Position numbers and translations under genes: made by a program. Below are positions 8,419 through 16,994 of a stretch of 64,000 bases of DNA, one piece after another. Below the pieces are notes generated by a model, which worked only from the letters and a program-made list of their open reading frames with translations, made no database searches and was not told where the DNA came from. The DNA is from Candidatus Ornithobacterium hominis (GTDB lineage Bacteria; Bacteroidota; Bacteroidia; Flavobacteriales; Weeksellaceae). The stretch is taken from assembly GCF_951229915.1 (NCBI RefSeq), contig NZ_OX579588.1:434001-498000 (forward strand), read 5' to 3'. The stretch's first letter is position 1; the number at the start of each line of letters is the position of its first letter.

Positions 8419-9597
8419 TTAGACTTCTTCCAAGCAATTTAGCAAAATCTCGCAACCTTCTCTGATTTCTCCTAAACTGATGGTGAGCGGTGGAGTGATA
8501 CGTAAAATATGTGTTTCATAGAGCAACCAAAAGAGAATTAAACCCTTTTCCATCGCTTTTGCAGCTACTTTCTGCACGAGCACTTCACTTTCTAATTCCA
8601 AACCAATCATCAAGCCTCTGCCACGGAAGGATTTAATTTTAGGATGAATCAATAATTCTCGAAATAAACTCTCTTTTTCAGAGATTTCGCTCATTAAATT
8701 CAATTCTTCTACCTGTTCTAAGGTCGCCAATGCTGCCGCTGCAATCACTGGGTTTCCTCCGAATGTGGTAATGTGCCCCAATTTAGGATTTTTTTCTAAA
8801 GTTTTCATATGCGCAGCACTCGCTGTGAAGGCACCAATGGGTAAGCCACTCGCCATGCCTTTGCCCATGCACAGGATATCGGGAACAATTTCTTCGTGCA
8901 TAAAGGCAAACCATCTTCCCGTTCGGCCAAAGCCAGGTTGAATTTCGTCTAAAATCAATAAAGTGCCAGTCTCATCGCATTTCTCTCTCACCTTTTTTAG
9001 CCATTGATTTTGAGAAGAAATGAAGCCCGCAGCTCCTTGTATGCTCTCTAAAATCACTGCGGCTGTGTGTTTATCAATTTTTTCTAAGCCTTCAAAATTA
9101 TTGAATTCAATGAAATGAACATCGGGTAAAAGTGGGCGGAAAGCTTGCTTAAACGATTCATTTCCAGACACACTCAGCGCGCCGTGCGTATTGCCGTGAT
9201 AGCTGTTTTTTGCTGAAACGATTTTAGATCTTCCTGTTACACGTTTTGCTAGTTTTAGGGCGCCATCAATCGCTTCAGCTCCGCTGTTGACCAAGTAAGT
9301 TACTTCCAACGGAGCAGGCAAAATTTCAGCTAGTTTTTTACAAACTTTTACGGGCATTTCTTGTGCATACTCGCCGTATACCATTACGTGCATGTGCTTT
9401 TGAAGTTGTTTTGTTATTTTTTCTATCACCGCAGGGTGGCTGTGCCCTAGAGTGTTAGCTGAAACGCCAGCAACAAAATCCAAATACTTTTTGCCATTTT
9501 TGCCATAAATGTAAGAGCCTTTAGCATAATCAACTTCAAAGCCTGAAGAAAAAGGCGTAGTTTGAGCTTGGTATTTATAAAAATCTTTTTTTAACAT
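8419..9597 (-). CDS. Class III PLP-dependent aminotransferase
   Basis: 392 residues. NSGAEAIDGALKLAK (104-118) is the phosphate/substrate loop, LILDEIQPGFGRTGRWF holds the cofactor Asp217, and Lys246 in CMGKGMASGLPIGAF is the Schiff-base lysine. This is the acetylornithine/ornithine/4-aminobutyrate aminotransferase class. No arg genes are nearby, so argD is not assigned. It sits 6 bp after the small lipoprotein in a tight run that starts at ung, so the four upstream genes and this one probably share a transcript. Confidence 0.88.
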   Translation of the reverse strand: MLKKDFYKYQAQTTPFSSGFEVDYAKGSYIYGKNGKKYLDFVAGVSANTLGHSHPAVIEKITKQLQKHMHVMVYGEYAQEMPVKVCKKLAEILPAPLEVTYLVNSGAEAIDGALKLAKRVTGRSKIVSAKNSYHGNTHGALSVSGNESFKQAFRPLLPDVHFIEFNNFEGLEKIDKHTAAVILESIQGAAGFISSQNQWLKKVREKCDETGTLLILDEIQPGFGRTGRWFAFMHEEIVPDILCMGKGMASGLPIGAFTASAAHMKTLEKNPKLGHITTFGGNPVIAAAALATLEQVEELNLMSEISEKESLFRELLIHPKIKSFRGRGLMIGLELESEVLVQKVAAKAMEKGLILFWLLYETHILRITPPLTISLGEIREGCEILLNCLEEV

Positions 9598-9603
9598 CTT
9601 TTT

Positions 9604-9951
9604 TTATTTTATTAGAAAATAAATCAAAACACCAATAGCCCCATAAGTAGCAAAAGTCAAAGCATCTGAGCGGCTTCGGGAAAATACAGAATGCTTGACA
9701 GCTGTGATTTGATTTTCAGCCAGTTTTACCGTATCTCGTTTATTCCTGAGGACGAGCAAAGAATCCTTTTGCCATTCCAGCATTTGAATTTTGAAGTTTT
9801 CGTTGGCCGTAGAAACTTCATATTTTTGATTTGGCTTCAGTTGTTCGCGAAAACTCGGCATTTGCTCACCTGGCAGAGGTTCATACGGGCGGTAAATATA
9901 ACATGACTGAAGTGCTAAAATTAAAATACATAAAAAAATAAAATTTTTCAT
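9604..9951 (-). CDS. Small predicted lipoprotein with C-terminal membrane segment
   Basis: 115 residues. The signal peptide MKNFIFLCILILALQSC ends in a lipobox with the lipidated Cys at 17. The middle part contains FKIQMLEWQKDSLLVLRN and resembles the short beta-rich segment of small Bacteroidetes lipoproteins. A hydrophobic tail (FATYGAIGVLIYFLIK) may be a second membrane anchor. Its ATG overlaps the stop of the upstream glycosyltransferase by 4 bp. Function unknown. Confidence 0.75.
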   Translation of the reverse strand: MKNFIFLCILILALQSCYIYRPYEPLPGEQMPSFREQLKPNQKYEVSTANENFKIQMLEWQKDSLLVLRNKRDTVKLAENQITAVKHSVFSRSRSDALTFATYGAIGVLIYFLIK

Positions 9952-11234
9952 AAACTTTTTTCAATTAGATATTGAATTCTTTGAGCTGCAGAAGCTCGTG
10001 TAAAATTATGTTTAAAAGGTTTAAAAGGAATAGTTGAATTTAAGTATTTTTCTAAAAAATTTTTCACTCCCATTGCATCACCAAAATTAATCATTTCTCC
10101 CGATTGTGTTTGCTTCAAAATTAAATCTAAATCGGTTTGTTGCTTCCCAATCGCTAAAATCGGCCGCTCAGCAGCTAAATACTCAAAAAACTTCCCAGGC
10201 ACAATGCCTTGAATGTTGGGCGTATCGTTCATCAGAAGCAATAAAATAGTGGCTCGGTGTAGATGCTCAATCACTTGCTCATGAGGCATGTAGTCTAAGA
10301 AAACAGTTTTTTCCTTTAATTTTTTAAGGCTTAAAATCTTTTGTTTGGTTTCCTCAGCAATATTACCAATGAATTTAAGTTTAAAGGCTTTGGCGGGATT
10401 TTTGGCTAAAAAATCATCTAAACTTTCCCACAAGAAATTCGGGTTTCTATCATTGTTGAGCGAACCCATGTAAGTGATTTCTGGTAAAGAAATTTTTAAA
10501 GGCTTAGGAAATTTTATAGAAAAATCTTCTTCATCAAAGCCATTGTAAACCACTTCTACTTTTTCTGCACCTAAATTTTCTAAACCTTTAGCCCAGCTTG
10601 GTGAAACGCTCGTTACGATGTCGGCTTTTTTTAAGACTTCATTTTCTAATTTCTGATGTTTTTTGATAGATTTTGAAGTGAAAGGTAATTGCTCAAAATA
10701 GTCAATCTGCGTCCAAGGGTCTCTAAAGTCAGCGAGCCAGACTAAATTAGGATAAGATTTCTTTAAAGCCAAGGCAATCAAGTGTGTAGAATGCGGTGGC
10801 CCTGTGGAAATTACTGCATCAAACGTGTTTTTTTCTAAATATTTTTTTAAAAATTTTACTGAACTTGGAATCCAAAACATTCGCGCATCTGGAATGAAGT
10901 AATTGGCTCGAATCCATAGCAAAAAATTAGCTGTGAGTGATTTTTTTTCTTTTGATTTTAGATTTCCTTTTTTGAAATTTTGACTCTTAGGGCTCAGTTT
11001 TTCTGCCCAAGCGTAGGGCTCCCAAATTTTATTCTGAAGATTTAGGATGTTTTCAGGGATTTCCTGATTTAGACTTTCATCAGTAATTGGGTAGTCTGCA
11101 TTTTCTGGGGAAAAGACGCTTATCTCAAAGTGTTTTGCTAAATATCGACTCATTTTGAGCCAACGTTGTACGCCAGCGCCACCAGCTGGGGGCCAGTAAT
11201 AGGTGATGAGCAACAGTTTTGGCTTGTTTACCAT
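9948..11234 (-). CDS. Glycosyltransferase, GT4-like
   Basis: 428 residues. The N-terminus LLLITYYWPPAGGAGVQRWLKM is the donor-independent GT4-type opening with its Gly-rich loop. DAVISTGPPHSTHLIALALK and WLADFRDPWTQ follow, then a C-terminal sugar-nucleotide domain with KFFEYLAAERPILAIG. Such proteins act in polysaccharide or glycoprotein assembly. It overlaps ung by 7 bp and the lipoprotein gene by 4 bp, so translation is probably coupled. No other surface-glycan genes are adjacent, so the acceptor is unknown. Confidence 0.87.
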   Translation of the reverse strand: MVNKPKLLLITYYWPPAGGAGVQRWLKMSRYLAKHFEISVFSPENADYPITDESLNQEIPENILNLQNKIWEPYAWAEKLSPKSQNFKKGNLKSKEKKSLTANFLLWIRANYFIPDARMFWIPSSVKFLKKYLEKNTFDAVISTGPPHSTHLIALALKKSYPNLVWLADFRDPWTQIDYFEQLPFTSKSIKKHQKLENEVLKKADIVTSVSPSWAKGLENLGAEKVEVVYNGFDEEDFSIKFPKPLKISLPEITYMGSLNNDRNPNFLWESLDDFLAKNPAKAFKLKFIGNIAEETKQKILSLKKLKEKTVFLDYMPHEQVIEHLHRATILLLLMNDTPNIQGIVPGKFFEYLAAERPILAIGKQQTDLDLILKQTQSGEMINFGDAMGVKNFLEKYLNSTIPFKPFKHNFTRASAAQRIQYLIEKSL

Positions 11235-11893
11235 TCGATGGGTTTTAATCCTTTTTGAACCAAATAATAATTGGCTTTAGAGAAATGGTGAGCGCCCAAA
11301 AAGCCTCGATGTGCTGAGAACGGACTAGGGTGAGAAGACTTTAGAATATAATGTCTATTTTCATCAATTAAGTCAGCTTTGCTTTGTGCGAAATTCCCCC
11401 AAAGCATGAAAACAATGTGATTTTGTGTTTGAGCAATTTTCTTTATTACAGCATCAGTAAATTGTTCCCAGCCTTGATTTTGGTGAGAGCCAGGTGATTT
11501 TTCGCGTACCGTCAAAGTAGCATTTAGTAAGAAAACACCTTGTGTTGCCCAACGTGTTAAGTCGCCATCCTCAGGTGGTAATGTGCCAATGTCGTCTTGA
11601 ATTTCTTTGAAGATATTTTGCAAACTCGGCGGTTGCCGAACACCAGGATTGACCGAAAAAGATAAGCCATTTGCTTGACCTTTGCCATGATAGGGGTCTT
11701 GCCCTAGAATCACGACTCTGATGTCTTGTGGAGCTACAGCATCAAAGGCTGCAAAAATCTTGCTCCCCGGGGGGTAGACTTGATGCTCAGCGTATTCATT
11801 CTTAACAAATTGAATGAGTTTTTTAAAATAAATTTTGTCAAACTCAGTTTGTAGAAAAGATCGCCATTTTGGGTGAATTTTAACTTCTGTCAT
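11228..11893 (-). CDS. ung: Uracil-DNA glycosylase, family 1
   Basis: Removes uracil from DNA to start base-excision repair. 221 residues. The water-activating motif GQDPYHG has Asp66, the uracil-binding FSVNPG follows, and the DNA-intercalation loop SSHPSPFSAHRGF has catalytic His188. All active-site motifs are intact. It is the first gene of the minus-strand run that continues through the glycosyltransferase. Confidence 0.96.
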   Translation of the reverse strand: MTEVKIHPKWRSFLQTEFDKIYFKKLIQFVKNEYAEHQVYPPGSKIFAAFDAVAPQDIRVVILGQDPYHGKGQANGLSFSVNPGVRQPPSLQNIFKEIQDDIGTLPPEDGDLTRWATQGVFLLNATLTVREKSPGSHQNQGWEQFTDAVIKKIAQTQNHIVFMLWGNFAQSKADLIDENRHYILKSSHPSPFSAHRGFLGAHHFSKANYYLVQKGLKPIEW

Positions 11894-11898
11894 GAATA

Positions 11899-11916
11899 TT
11901 TTTAAGCCTTTAAAAA
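11899..11916. repeat. Dispersed palindrome, variant copy
   Basis: TTTTTAAGCCTTTAAAAA, 6 bp upstream of the ung start, between ung and the GH18 gene. Confidence 0.6.
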
Positions 11917-11949
11917 TTTTTTAAATAAAGTTTGAATAGCGTTTAAATT

Positions 11950-13017
11950 CTATTTTAAATCAATAAGTTGATAAAGTCCATCTTTAGGGGAGTCGGTACC
12001 CAATTCCCAATACATGATTCCGCCCAAATTTTGGTCTTTGACGTATTGCACCTTTCGCTTGATTGATTTTTCGGTATCACCAGTTACAAAAACTTGATTT
12101 TCAGAATTATAAGAAAATCCAGCGGCATTTTTCTCATCCCAATAGTGTTGAAAGCCCTTTTCTGTTGAGAATAATTCGCGAGCTTCGGCATAGGGTACAT
12201 AGGCTTTGAATTTCCCAGGCTGGTAAATGCCAAAATTTTTGTTGGGAACGTTCTCAAAAACTCTAGAATACAAGGCGGCACCAATGATGACTTTTCTCAG
12301 AGGGAAATTAATTTTTTTAAAAAATTGGATGGCATTGTCAGCAGATTGCTCGCCTTCATAAGAAGAAAAAAGTGGAGTGTGGTGTCCCGTCTTGGTCGAA
12401 TACCCGTTGACTAAATCGTAAGACATTAAATTCACAAAATCAACATAAGGCTCAATCCCTTGCCAATCAATAGAATGGTCTAGATATTCTTGGAATCCTC
12501 CTGCTGCAAATGAAATAAATTTATCTTCTAATTTCTCGTCTAGCAAACGAACCAATCGTGTGAAATTATCTTTATCTGCGGGCGTGTACAGATGCCCAGG
12601 GAAACCTTCAATAGCTGGGTATTCCCAGTCTAAGTCGATGCCGTCTAAGTCATAGTAATTTAAAAAATTCTTGACTGACTGTACGAATGCTTTGGTTAAT
12701 TTCTCATCATTAAAAGTTTGAGAACAAAACTCACAGCCAATCCAGCCACCAAGTGCTATTGCTGTTTTTAGTCCAGGGTTTTCTTTTTTGATGATTTTCA
12801 TGGCTTCTAAAACGCGTAAATCTTTATCTGAATTAGGCCCAAATACGCCATCTACCACATCTCCAAAGCCATAGATGAGGTGAGTCATTCCTTTGAAATC
12901 ATATTTGTGGAGTTGTGCACTATCGGCTGAATAATAGGCGATTACTTTATAATCATTCTGTGCTTGTAGAAAATTTAAACTAAAAATGAAACACCCAAAA
13001 ACTAAAAAATTTTTCAT
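11950..13017 (-). CDS. GH18 chitinase-like glycoside hydrolase, secreted
   Basis: 355 residues with an N-terminal signal peptide (MKNFLVFGCFIFSLNFLQAQ). The GH18 catalytic signature DGIDLDWEYP gives the DxxDxDxE motif, with Glu132 as acid/base. VNLMSYDLV and IMYWELGTDSP are the later barrel strands of the family. It is expected to cleave beta-1,4-GlcNAc linkages in chitin or related glycans outside the inner membrane. It is a single-domain enzyme with no binding module. The GH18 fold is secure; chitin as substrate is likely but not shown. Confidence 0.9.
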   Translation of the reverse strand: MKNFLVFGCFIFSLNFLQAQNDYKVIAYYSADSAQLHKYDFKGMTHLIYGFGDVVDGVFGPNSDKDLRVLEAMKIIKKENPGLKTAIALGGWIGCEFCSQTFNDEKLTKAFVQSVKNFLNYYDLDGIDLDWEYPAIEGFPGHLYTPADKDNFTRLVRLLDEKLEDKFISFAAGGFQEYLDHSIDWQGIEPYVDFVNLMSYDLVNGYSTKTGHHTPLFSSYEGEQSADNAIQFFKKINFPLRKVIIGAALYSRVFENVPNKNFGIYQPGKFKAYVPYAEARELFSTEKGFQHYWDEKNAAGFSYNSENQVFVTGDTEKSIKRKVQYVKDQNLGGIMYWELGTDSPKDGLYQLIDLK

Positions 13018-13070
13018 CGAATTTGTAATTTTTTATAACTTGTAAAAGTTAAAGGTAATAAAATTTAAAA

Positions 13071-13089
13071 TTTTTTAAGCCTTAAAAAA
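13071..13089. repeat. Dispersed 19-bp palindrome at the dinB stop
   Basis: Perfect copy overlapping the last codons of dinB, so the terminal Phe-Phe-stop is encoded by the palindrome. Confidence 0.75.
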
Positions 13090-14158
13090 AATCATGAAAA
13101 GGAATTTTCAGTTGAATCTCTTTTTTAGCATGAATATTCAATTGTGAAACCGAAACACCCAACAATCGAATGGATTTTTCTAAGGGTTCATTTTTTAATA
13201 ATCCAGATGCGGTAGAAAAAATTTCTTCCACATCGTCAGTAAAATGCTGTTGTGTGATGCTTCTGGTGATAATATTAAAGTCTTCAAACTTGATTTTCAG
13301 GGTAATCGTTTTGCCTTTCACGTTTTTTTTCTGCAATCGCTGAGCTACTTTTTCCACAATCGGCAGCAAGGCATTTTGCAAATCATTTTTTTCGGATAAA
13401 TTAGATTCAAAGGTATTTTCTGCACCCACAGATTTCGCCAAGCGATTGGGGTTTACCTCGCTCAAATGAATGCCACGAGCGATGTTGTAATAATATTCGC
13501 CACGATTCCCAAAATTTAAATTCAAAAATTCTAAAGATTGATTTCGTAAATCTGCTCCTGTGAAGATCCCTAAACTTCTCATTTTCTCTGTCGTAACTTT
13601 ACCAATTCCGTGGAATTTTTGAATCTTCAAAGGCAAAAGAAAATCATCAATATCTGCTTCGGTCACAGTCTTTTGTCCATTTGGTTTATTAAAATCGCTG
13701 GCAATTTTTGCCAAAAATTTATTGATAGAAATGCCAGCCGATGCCGTTAAACCTGTTTTTTCTAAAATCTTTGCCCGAATTTCTTTTGCCAAAAGCGTTG
13801 CCGAAGGCATATTTTTTTTGTTTTGCGTAACGTCTAGATAAGCCTCATCTAGCGAAAGCGGTTCTACCAAATCAGTGTATTCCAAGAAGATTTCACGAAT
13901 CTGCTGAGAAACAGCTCGGTAACGGTCAAATCTTGGTTTTATAAAAATTAAATCAGGACACATTTTGGCTGCCAAAACGCTACTCATAGCACTTTTCACC
14001 CCAAATTTACGAGCCTCATAACTCGCCGCTGCCACCACGCCACGCTCGTTGCTTCCGCCCACAGCAATCGGTTTCCTTTTCAATGCAGGATTATCCAACT
14101 GCTCCACCGACGCATAAAACGCATCCATATCAATATGAATTATTTTCCTGTTGGGCAT
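13082..14158 (-). CDS. dinB: DNA polymerase IV
   Basis: Y-family translesion polymerase, 358 residues from the chosen start. Palm-domain metal ligands are in IHIDMDAFYASVEQ (Asp10) and LSLDEAYLD (Asp104, Glu105). GISINKFLAKIASDFNKPNG and the KFHGIGKVT thumb HhH follow, then the little-finger domain. An upstream TTG at 14179 gives seven extra residues but lies inside the TAnnTTTG element at 14177-14184, so the ATG at 14158 is preferred. The C-terminus IPFHDFF may not be a canonical clamp-binding peptide and its end is made by the dispersed palindrome. Confidence 0.93.
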   Translation of the reverse strand: MPNRKIIHIDMDAFYASVEQLDNPALKRKPIAVGGSNERGVVAAASYEARKFGVKSAMSSVLAAKMCPDLIFIKPRFDRYRAVSQQIREIFLEYTDLVEPLSLDEAYLDVTQNKKNMPSATLLAKEIRAKILEKTGLTASAGISINKFLAKIASDFNKPNGQKTVTEADIDDFLLPLKIQKFHGIGKVTTEKMRSLGIFTGADLRNQSLEFLNLNFGNRGEYYYNIARGIHLSEVNPNRLAKSVGAENTFESNLSEKNDLQNALLPIVEKVAQRLQKKNVKGKTITLKIKFEDFNIITRSITQQHFTDDVEEIFSTASGLLKNEPLEKSIRLLGVSVSQLNIHAKKEIQLKIPFHDFF

Positions 14159-14176
14159 TGTGAGCGTATTGGGGAG

Positions 14177-14184
14177 CAAAGATA
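14177..14184 (-). promoter_or_regulatory. dinB promoter, -7 element TATCTTTG
   Basis: TAnnTTTG match on the minus strand, 19 bp before the ATG at 14158. It overlaps and rules out the upstream TTG start. Confidence 0.55.
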
Positions 14185-14507
14185 TGGAGATACATTATTT
14201 TATTTGGCTTAAAATTTAAATGAAGTAATACCGTACATTATAAAGCGAGATTTATTCTTGGGTTATTAATAGTCATTAATATTTCTGTTGAACACAATTG
14301 AGATACCACTATAAAGTTTCAAATTATTTAAAACAACGGGTAGGGTAATTGTAAAATTTACAGCTCTAAGATACGATTTCTTGCAGTATTGTTATATAAC
14401 TTTTTTAACCATTCATTTTTGTTGATTGTCAATGATTTGTTTATTTTTTTAACAATAGACTATCTAATGAATTTATATAAAAATTTTTTTCCTAATAAAT
14501 TTAACGT
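14185..14507. other. Intergenic region between divergent dinB and 14531 gene
   Basis: About 320 bp, AT-rich, with no open frame worth calling. It contains a single 51-bp segment (14289-14339) that begins GTTG and ends CAAC, but no second copy and no array. Nothing else is recognised. Confidence 0.4.
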
Positions 14508-14515
14508 TATTTTTG
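14508..14515 (+). promoter_or_regulatory. Promoter -7 element TATTTTTG for the 14531 gene
   Basis: Perfect TAnnTTTG match 16 bp before the ATG at 14531. It excludes the TTG at 14513 as a start. Confidence 0.6.
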
Positions 14516-14530
14516 CGAAAAATTATATTT

Positions 14531-15553
14531 ATGAATAGCAAATCTTTTTCACAAAATGAACCTATGGGAAGCACCGAAGTGCACACCACAGTAAATGCAT
14601 CATCAAAGAAAACATTCTCTTGGTCATCTGTATTTGCTGGTACTGTAACTGTATTGGCAATCCTTTTGGTTTTAAATCTTATCGGAGTTTCTATCGGTCT
14701 TTTTAGCTTTGACCCAGCCAGCGAAAATAACCCAGCGAGTGGATTAGGAATAGGCTCTTCCATTTGGTGGATTATCACAAACATTATCGCTCTATTTTTG
14801 GGTGGTTTTGTAGCAGGGAGGCTTAGCCCTTCACTAGCAAAAGACACAGCTATAATTCATGGTTTTATCACTTGGGCACTTTATGCACTTGTAAGTGTAT
14901 GGCTGATCACAAGCACGATAGGCTCTATTTTCTCTGGTCTTGGGAATCTTGTAGGTGGCATCACCAAAAGTGCGACAGGAATAGCTGCTAACGCTATTGC
15001 AGGAACTGATTTTTCTACCGATGGGAAAAGCTTTGACCTTGACTTTAACAAAGCCAAAAATGAACTACAAGCTCTCCTTAGAGATACTGAAAGAGAAGAA
15101 CTTCAGTCAGAGAATCTTGAAAACAAAGTAGAAAATCTTGCTAATGATGCTGAAAACAAAGCAGAGAATGCTGCCAAAAATCCAGAACAAGCAGACACTG
15201 AAATTGATTCATTTTTTGATAGATTGAAAAATGAAGGCCGTGATGTAATAGATGCTGCAGATAAAGATGCCCTTGTGAATATCGTGAAAAACAGAACAGA
15301 TATGAGCGAAGAAGAGGCAAGAAATGCTGTAGACCAATACGAAGCTAAGTTTGAAGAGCTAAAAGCTGCTGCTAAGCAAGAGTGGGAAAAAATTAAAGCA
15401 AACACAGCAGAAACTGCAGAGCAGGTAACTGACACAGCAGGTAGCTTGGCAATTTGGGCTGCAATAGCACTTATCATTGGAGCCATTGCTTCAATCTTTG
15501 GTGGGCTATATGGTTCAAAAATGAAGACCAAAACTCTTTGTGTAAGAAAATAG
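14531..15553 (+). CDS. Membrane protein with long charged helical domain
   Basis: 340 residues. Three or four hydrophobic segments cover about residues 28-145: one near VFAGTVTVLAILLVLNLIGV, one near IIALFLGGFVAGRL and one near ITWALYALVSVWLITSTIG. This resembles YrzE/PhnA-like small membrane domains. A soluble Glu/Lys/Ala/Asn-rich helical stretch follows (about 165-300, with repeated ENxxxNxAENKAEN heptads), and a final membrane span precedes a basic tail. The helical part resembles LEA/YtxH-like stress proteins. It is monocistronic, with its own promoter and terminator. Function unknown, possibly envelope stress. Confidence 0.72.
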   Translation: MNSKSFSQNEPMGSTEVHTTVNASSKKTFSWSSVFAGTVTVLAILLVLNLIGVSIGLFSFDPASENNPASGLGIGSSIWWIITNIIALFLGGFVAGRLSPSLAKDTAIIHGFITWALYALVSVWLITSTIGSIFSGLGNLVGGITKSATGIAANAIAGTDFSTDGKSFDLDFNKAKNELQALLRDTEREELQSENLENKVENLANDAENKAENAAKNPEQADTEIDSFFDRLKNEGRDVIDAADKDALVNIVKNRTDMSEEEARNAVDQYEAKFEELKAAAKQEWEKIKANTAETAEQVTDTAGSLAIWAAIALIIGAIASIFGGLYGSKMKTKTLCVRK

Positions 15554-15580
15554 TAAGGCAGAACCTAATTAATCATTCAA

Positions 15581-15618
15581 AAATCCTTGCTAGAGCATAT
15601 TTAGCAAGGATTTTTTTT
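15581..15618 (+). terminator. Terminator of the 14531 gene
   Basis: Stem AATCCTTGCTA paired with TAGCAAGGATT around an 8-nt loop, followed by a run of T. It lies 28 bp after the stop. Confidence 0.9.
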
Positions 15619-15788
15619 GACTAAGCTGTGGAAGATTTATCATGTTTTCCTTTTTTTTAATCAATTTTCTCATCAACGGAGAATTTCTTAGTTTTGTTTA
15701 TTATTACTTAGGGGGGGAGATTTTTAGATTTTTTTAATGATTGCTTTGACTTTTTTTCTCATCGATTTTTGACTAAAAAAACACTGAA

Positions 15789-15807
15789 TTTTTTAAGGCT
15801 TAAAAAA
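15789..15807. repeat. Dispersed 19-bp palindrome upstream of thyA
   Basis: Perfect copy in the AAGGCTT orientation, 36 bp before the thyA ATG. Confidence 0.75.
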
Positions 15808-15842
15808 AACACTTTTATTATGCTTATCAAAATTTTAATTAT

Positions 15843-16637
15843 ATGAAAGCTTATCTCAATTTGGTCAATCAAATTTTAAACGAAGGTGTAACTAAAACCG
15901 ACCGTACTGGCACTGGCACCAAAAGTGTTTTTGGACACCAAATGAGATTTGACTTAAGTGAAGGCTTCCCACTACTTACGACTAAAAAATTGCATTTAAA
16001 ATCAATTATTTATGAACTTCTTTGGTTTTTGAAAGGAGATACAAATATTCAATATTTAAACGAAAATGCTGTGAAAATCTGGGATGAATGGGCTGATGAA
16101 AAAGGAGATTTAGGCCCAGTATACGGGCACCAATGGCGTAGCTGGGCAGCCCCCAACGGCAATAGCATAGACCAAATTCAAGAAGCGGTAGAAACCATCA
16201 AAAACAAGCCCGACTCACGTAGAATTATTGTCTCTGCTTGGAATGTGGGCGAACTAGAGCAAATGGCACTGATGCCGTGCCACGCACTTTTTCAGTTTTA
16301 TGTTGCTAACGGGAAATTGTCACTACAACTTTACCAGCGTAGTGCAGATGTTTTCTTAGGAGTGCCTTTTAATATAGCATCTTATGCTTTGTTGTTGAAA
16401 ATGATGGCACAAGTAACTGGTTTAGAAGCTGGAGAATTTATTCATACTTTTGGCGATGCACATATTTATCTCAATCACTTGCCACAAATGCAGAAGCAGC
16501 TTGGGAGAGAGCCTAAACCTTTGCCACAGATGGAATTAAACCCTGAGGTGAAATCTATTTTTGATTTTCAATTTGAAGATTTCAAACTTAATGATTACAA
16601 TCCACATCCGCACATCAAAGGGAAGGTTTCTGTTTAG
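15843..16637 (+). CDS. thyA: Thymidylate synthase
   Basis: Methylates dUMP to dTMP with methylenetetrahydrofolate. 264 residues, the standard short form with Cys146 as the nucleophile in MALMPCHALFQFYV. RTGTGTKSVFGHQMRF is the N-terminal phosphate-binding loop and QLYQRSADVFLGVPFNIASY the conserved dUMP-binding block. The C-terminal tail ends HIKGKVSV. No folA is adjacent. It is flanked on both sides by copies of the dispersed palindrome. Confidence 0.97.
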   Translation: MKAYLNLVNQILNEGVTKTDRTGTGTKSVFGHQMRFDLSEGFPLLTTKKLHLKSIIYELLWFLKGDTNIQYLNENAVKIWDEWADEKGDLGPVYGHQWRSWAAPNGNSIDQIQEAVETIKNKPDSRRIIVSAWNVGELEQMALMPCHALFQFYVANGKLSLQLYQRSADVFLGVPFNIASYALLLKMMAQVTGLEAGEFIHTFGDAHIYLNHLPQMQKQLGREPKPLPQMELNPEVKSIFDFQFEDFKLNDYNPHPHIKGKVSV

Positions 16638-16638
16638 A

Positions 16639-16659
16639 TTTTTTTAAGGCTTAGAAAAA
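16639..16659. repeat. Dispersed palindrome just after thyA
   Basis: Near-perfect copy (TTTTTTTAAGGCTTAGAAAAA) starting 2 bp after the stop codon. Confidence 0.6.
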
Positions 16660-16862
16660 TTTCTTTTAATCATGCCACATTATTGAAGGAGATTTATAAT
16701 TAAATAGCCAATCCTTGAAAATAGATAAAGCTAAAGAGCTATGATATGAAATGAAATGAATGCTTGTAAGTTGTAATATTCTATTAAATTATATTTTATT
16801 AAATCAATAAATTTCGCCTGTTTTTCAGTGAAAATCAAGCTTTATTTTTTACTTTGAATATA

Positions 16863-16917
16863 ATTTAAAGAAAATTTAAAGAAAATTTAAAGATGATTTA
16901 AAGAAAATTTAATAAAA
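16863..16917. repeat. Tandem repeat, five 11-bp units
   Basis: Units of ATTTAAAGAAA, three exact and two diverged, in the 357-bp gap between the convergent thyA and cysK genes. The unit length is about one helical turn. The rest of this gap is AT-rich and shows only the thyA palindrome and the cysK terminator. Confidence 0.75.
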
Positions 16918-16940
16918 TGTTTCTGAGGCTGAATTATTAA

Positions 16941-16968
16941 AAAAAATCAGGCTTTCACCTGATTTTTT
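16941..16968 (-). terminator. Terminator of the cysE-cysK operon
   Basis: Stem AAAAATCAGG / CCTGATTTTT with a short loop and T-runs on either strand. It lies 27 bp past the cysK stop and could serve both convergent genes. Confidence 0.85.
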
Positions 16969-16994
16969 AGTATTCATAAATCTTCATTTACTAT

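Noticed and set aside
14289..14339. 51-bp segment starting GTTG and ending CAAC with a CRISPR-repeat-like look
   Set aside because: Only one copy is present, with no spacer-repeat pattern and no cas gene in the window. Not enough for a CRISPR or tracrRNA call.
15103..15531. 142-codon minus-strand frame opposite the 14531 gene
   Set aside because: It is the antisense of a helical Glu/Lys/Ala-rich coding stretch, which leaves long open shadows. There is no promoter and no family match.
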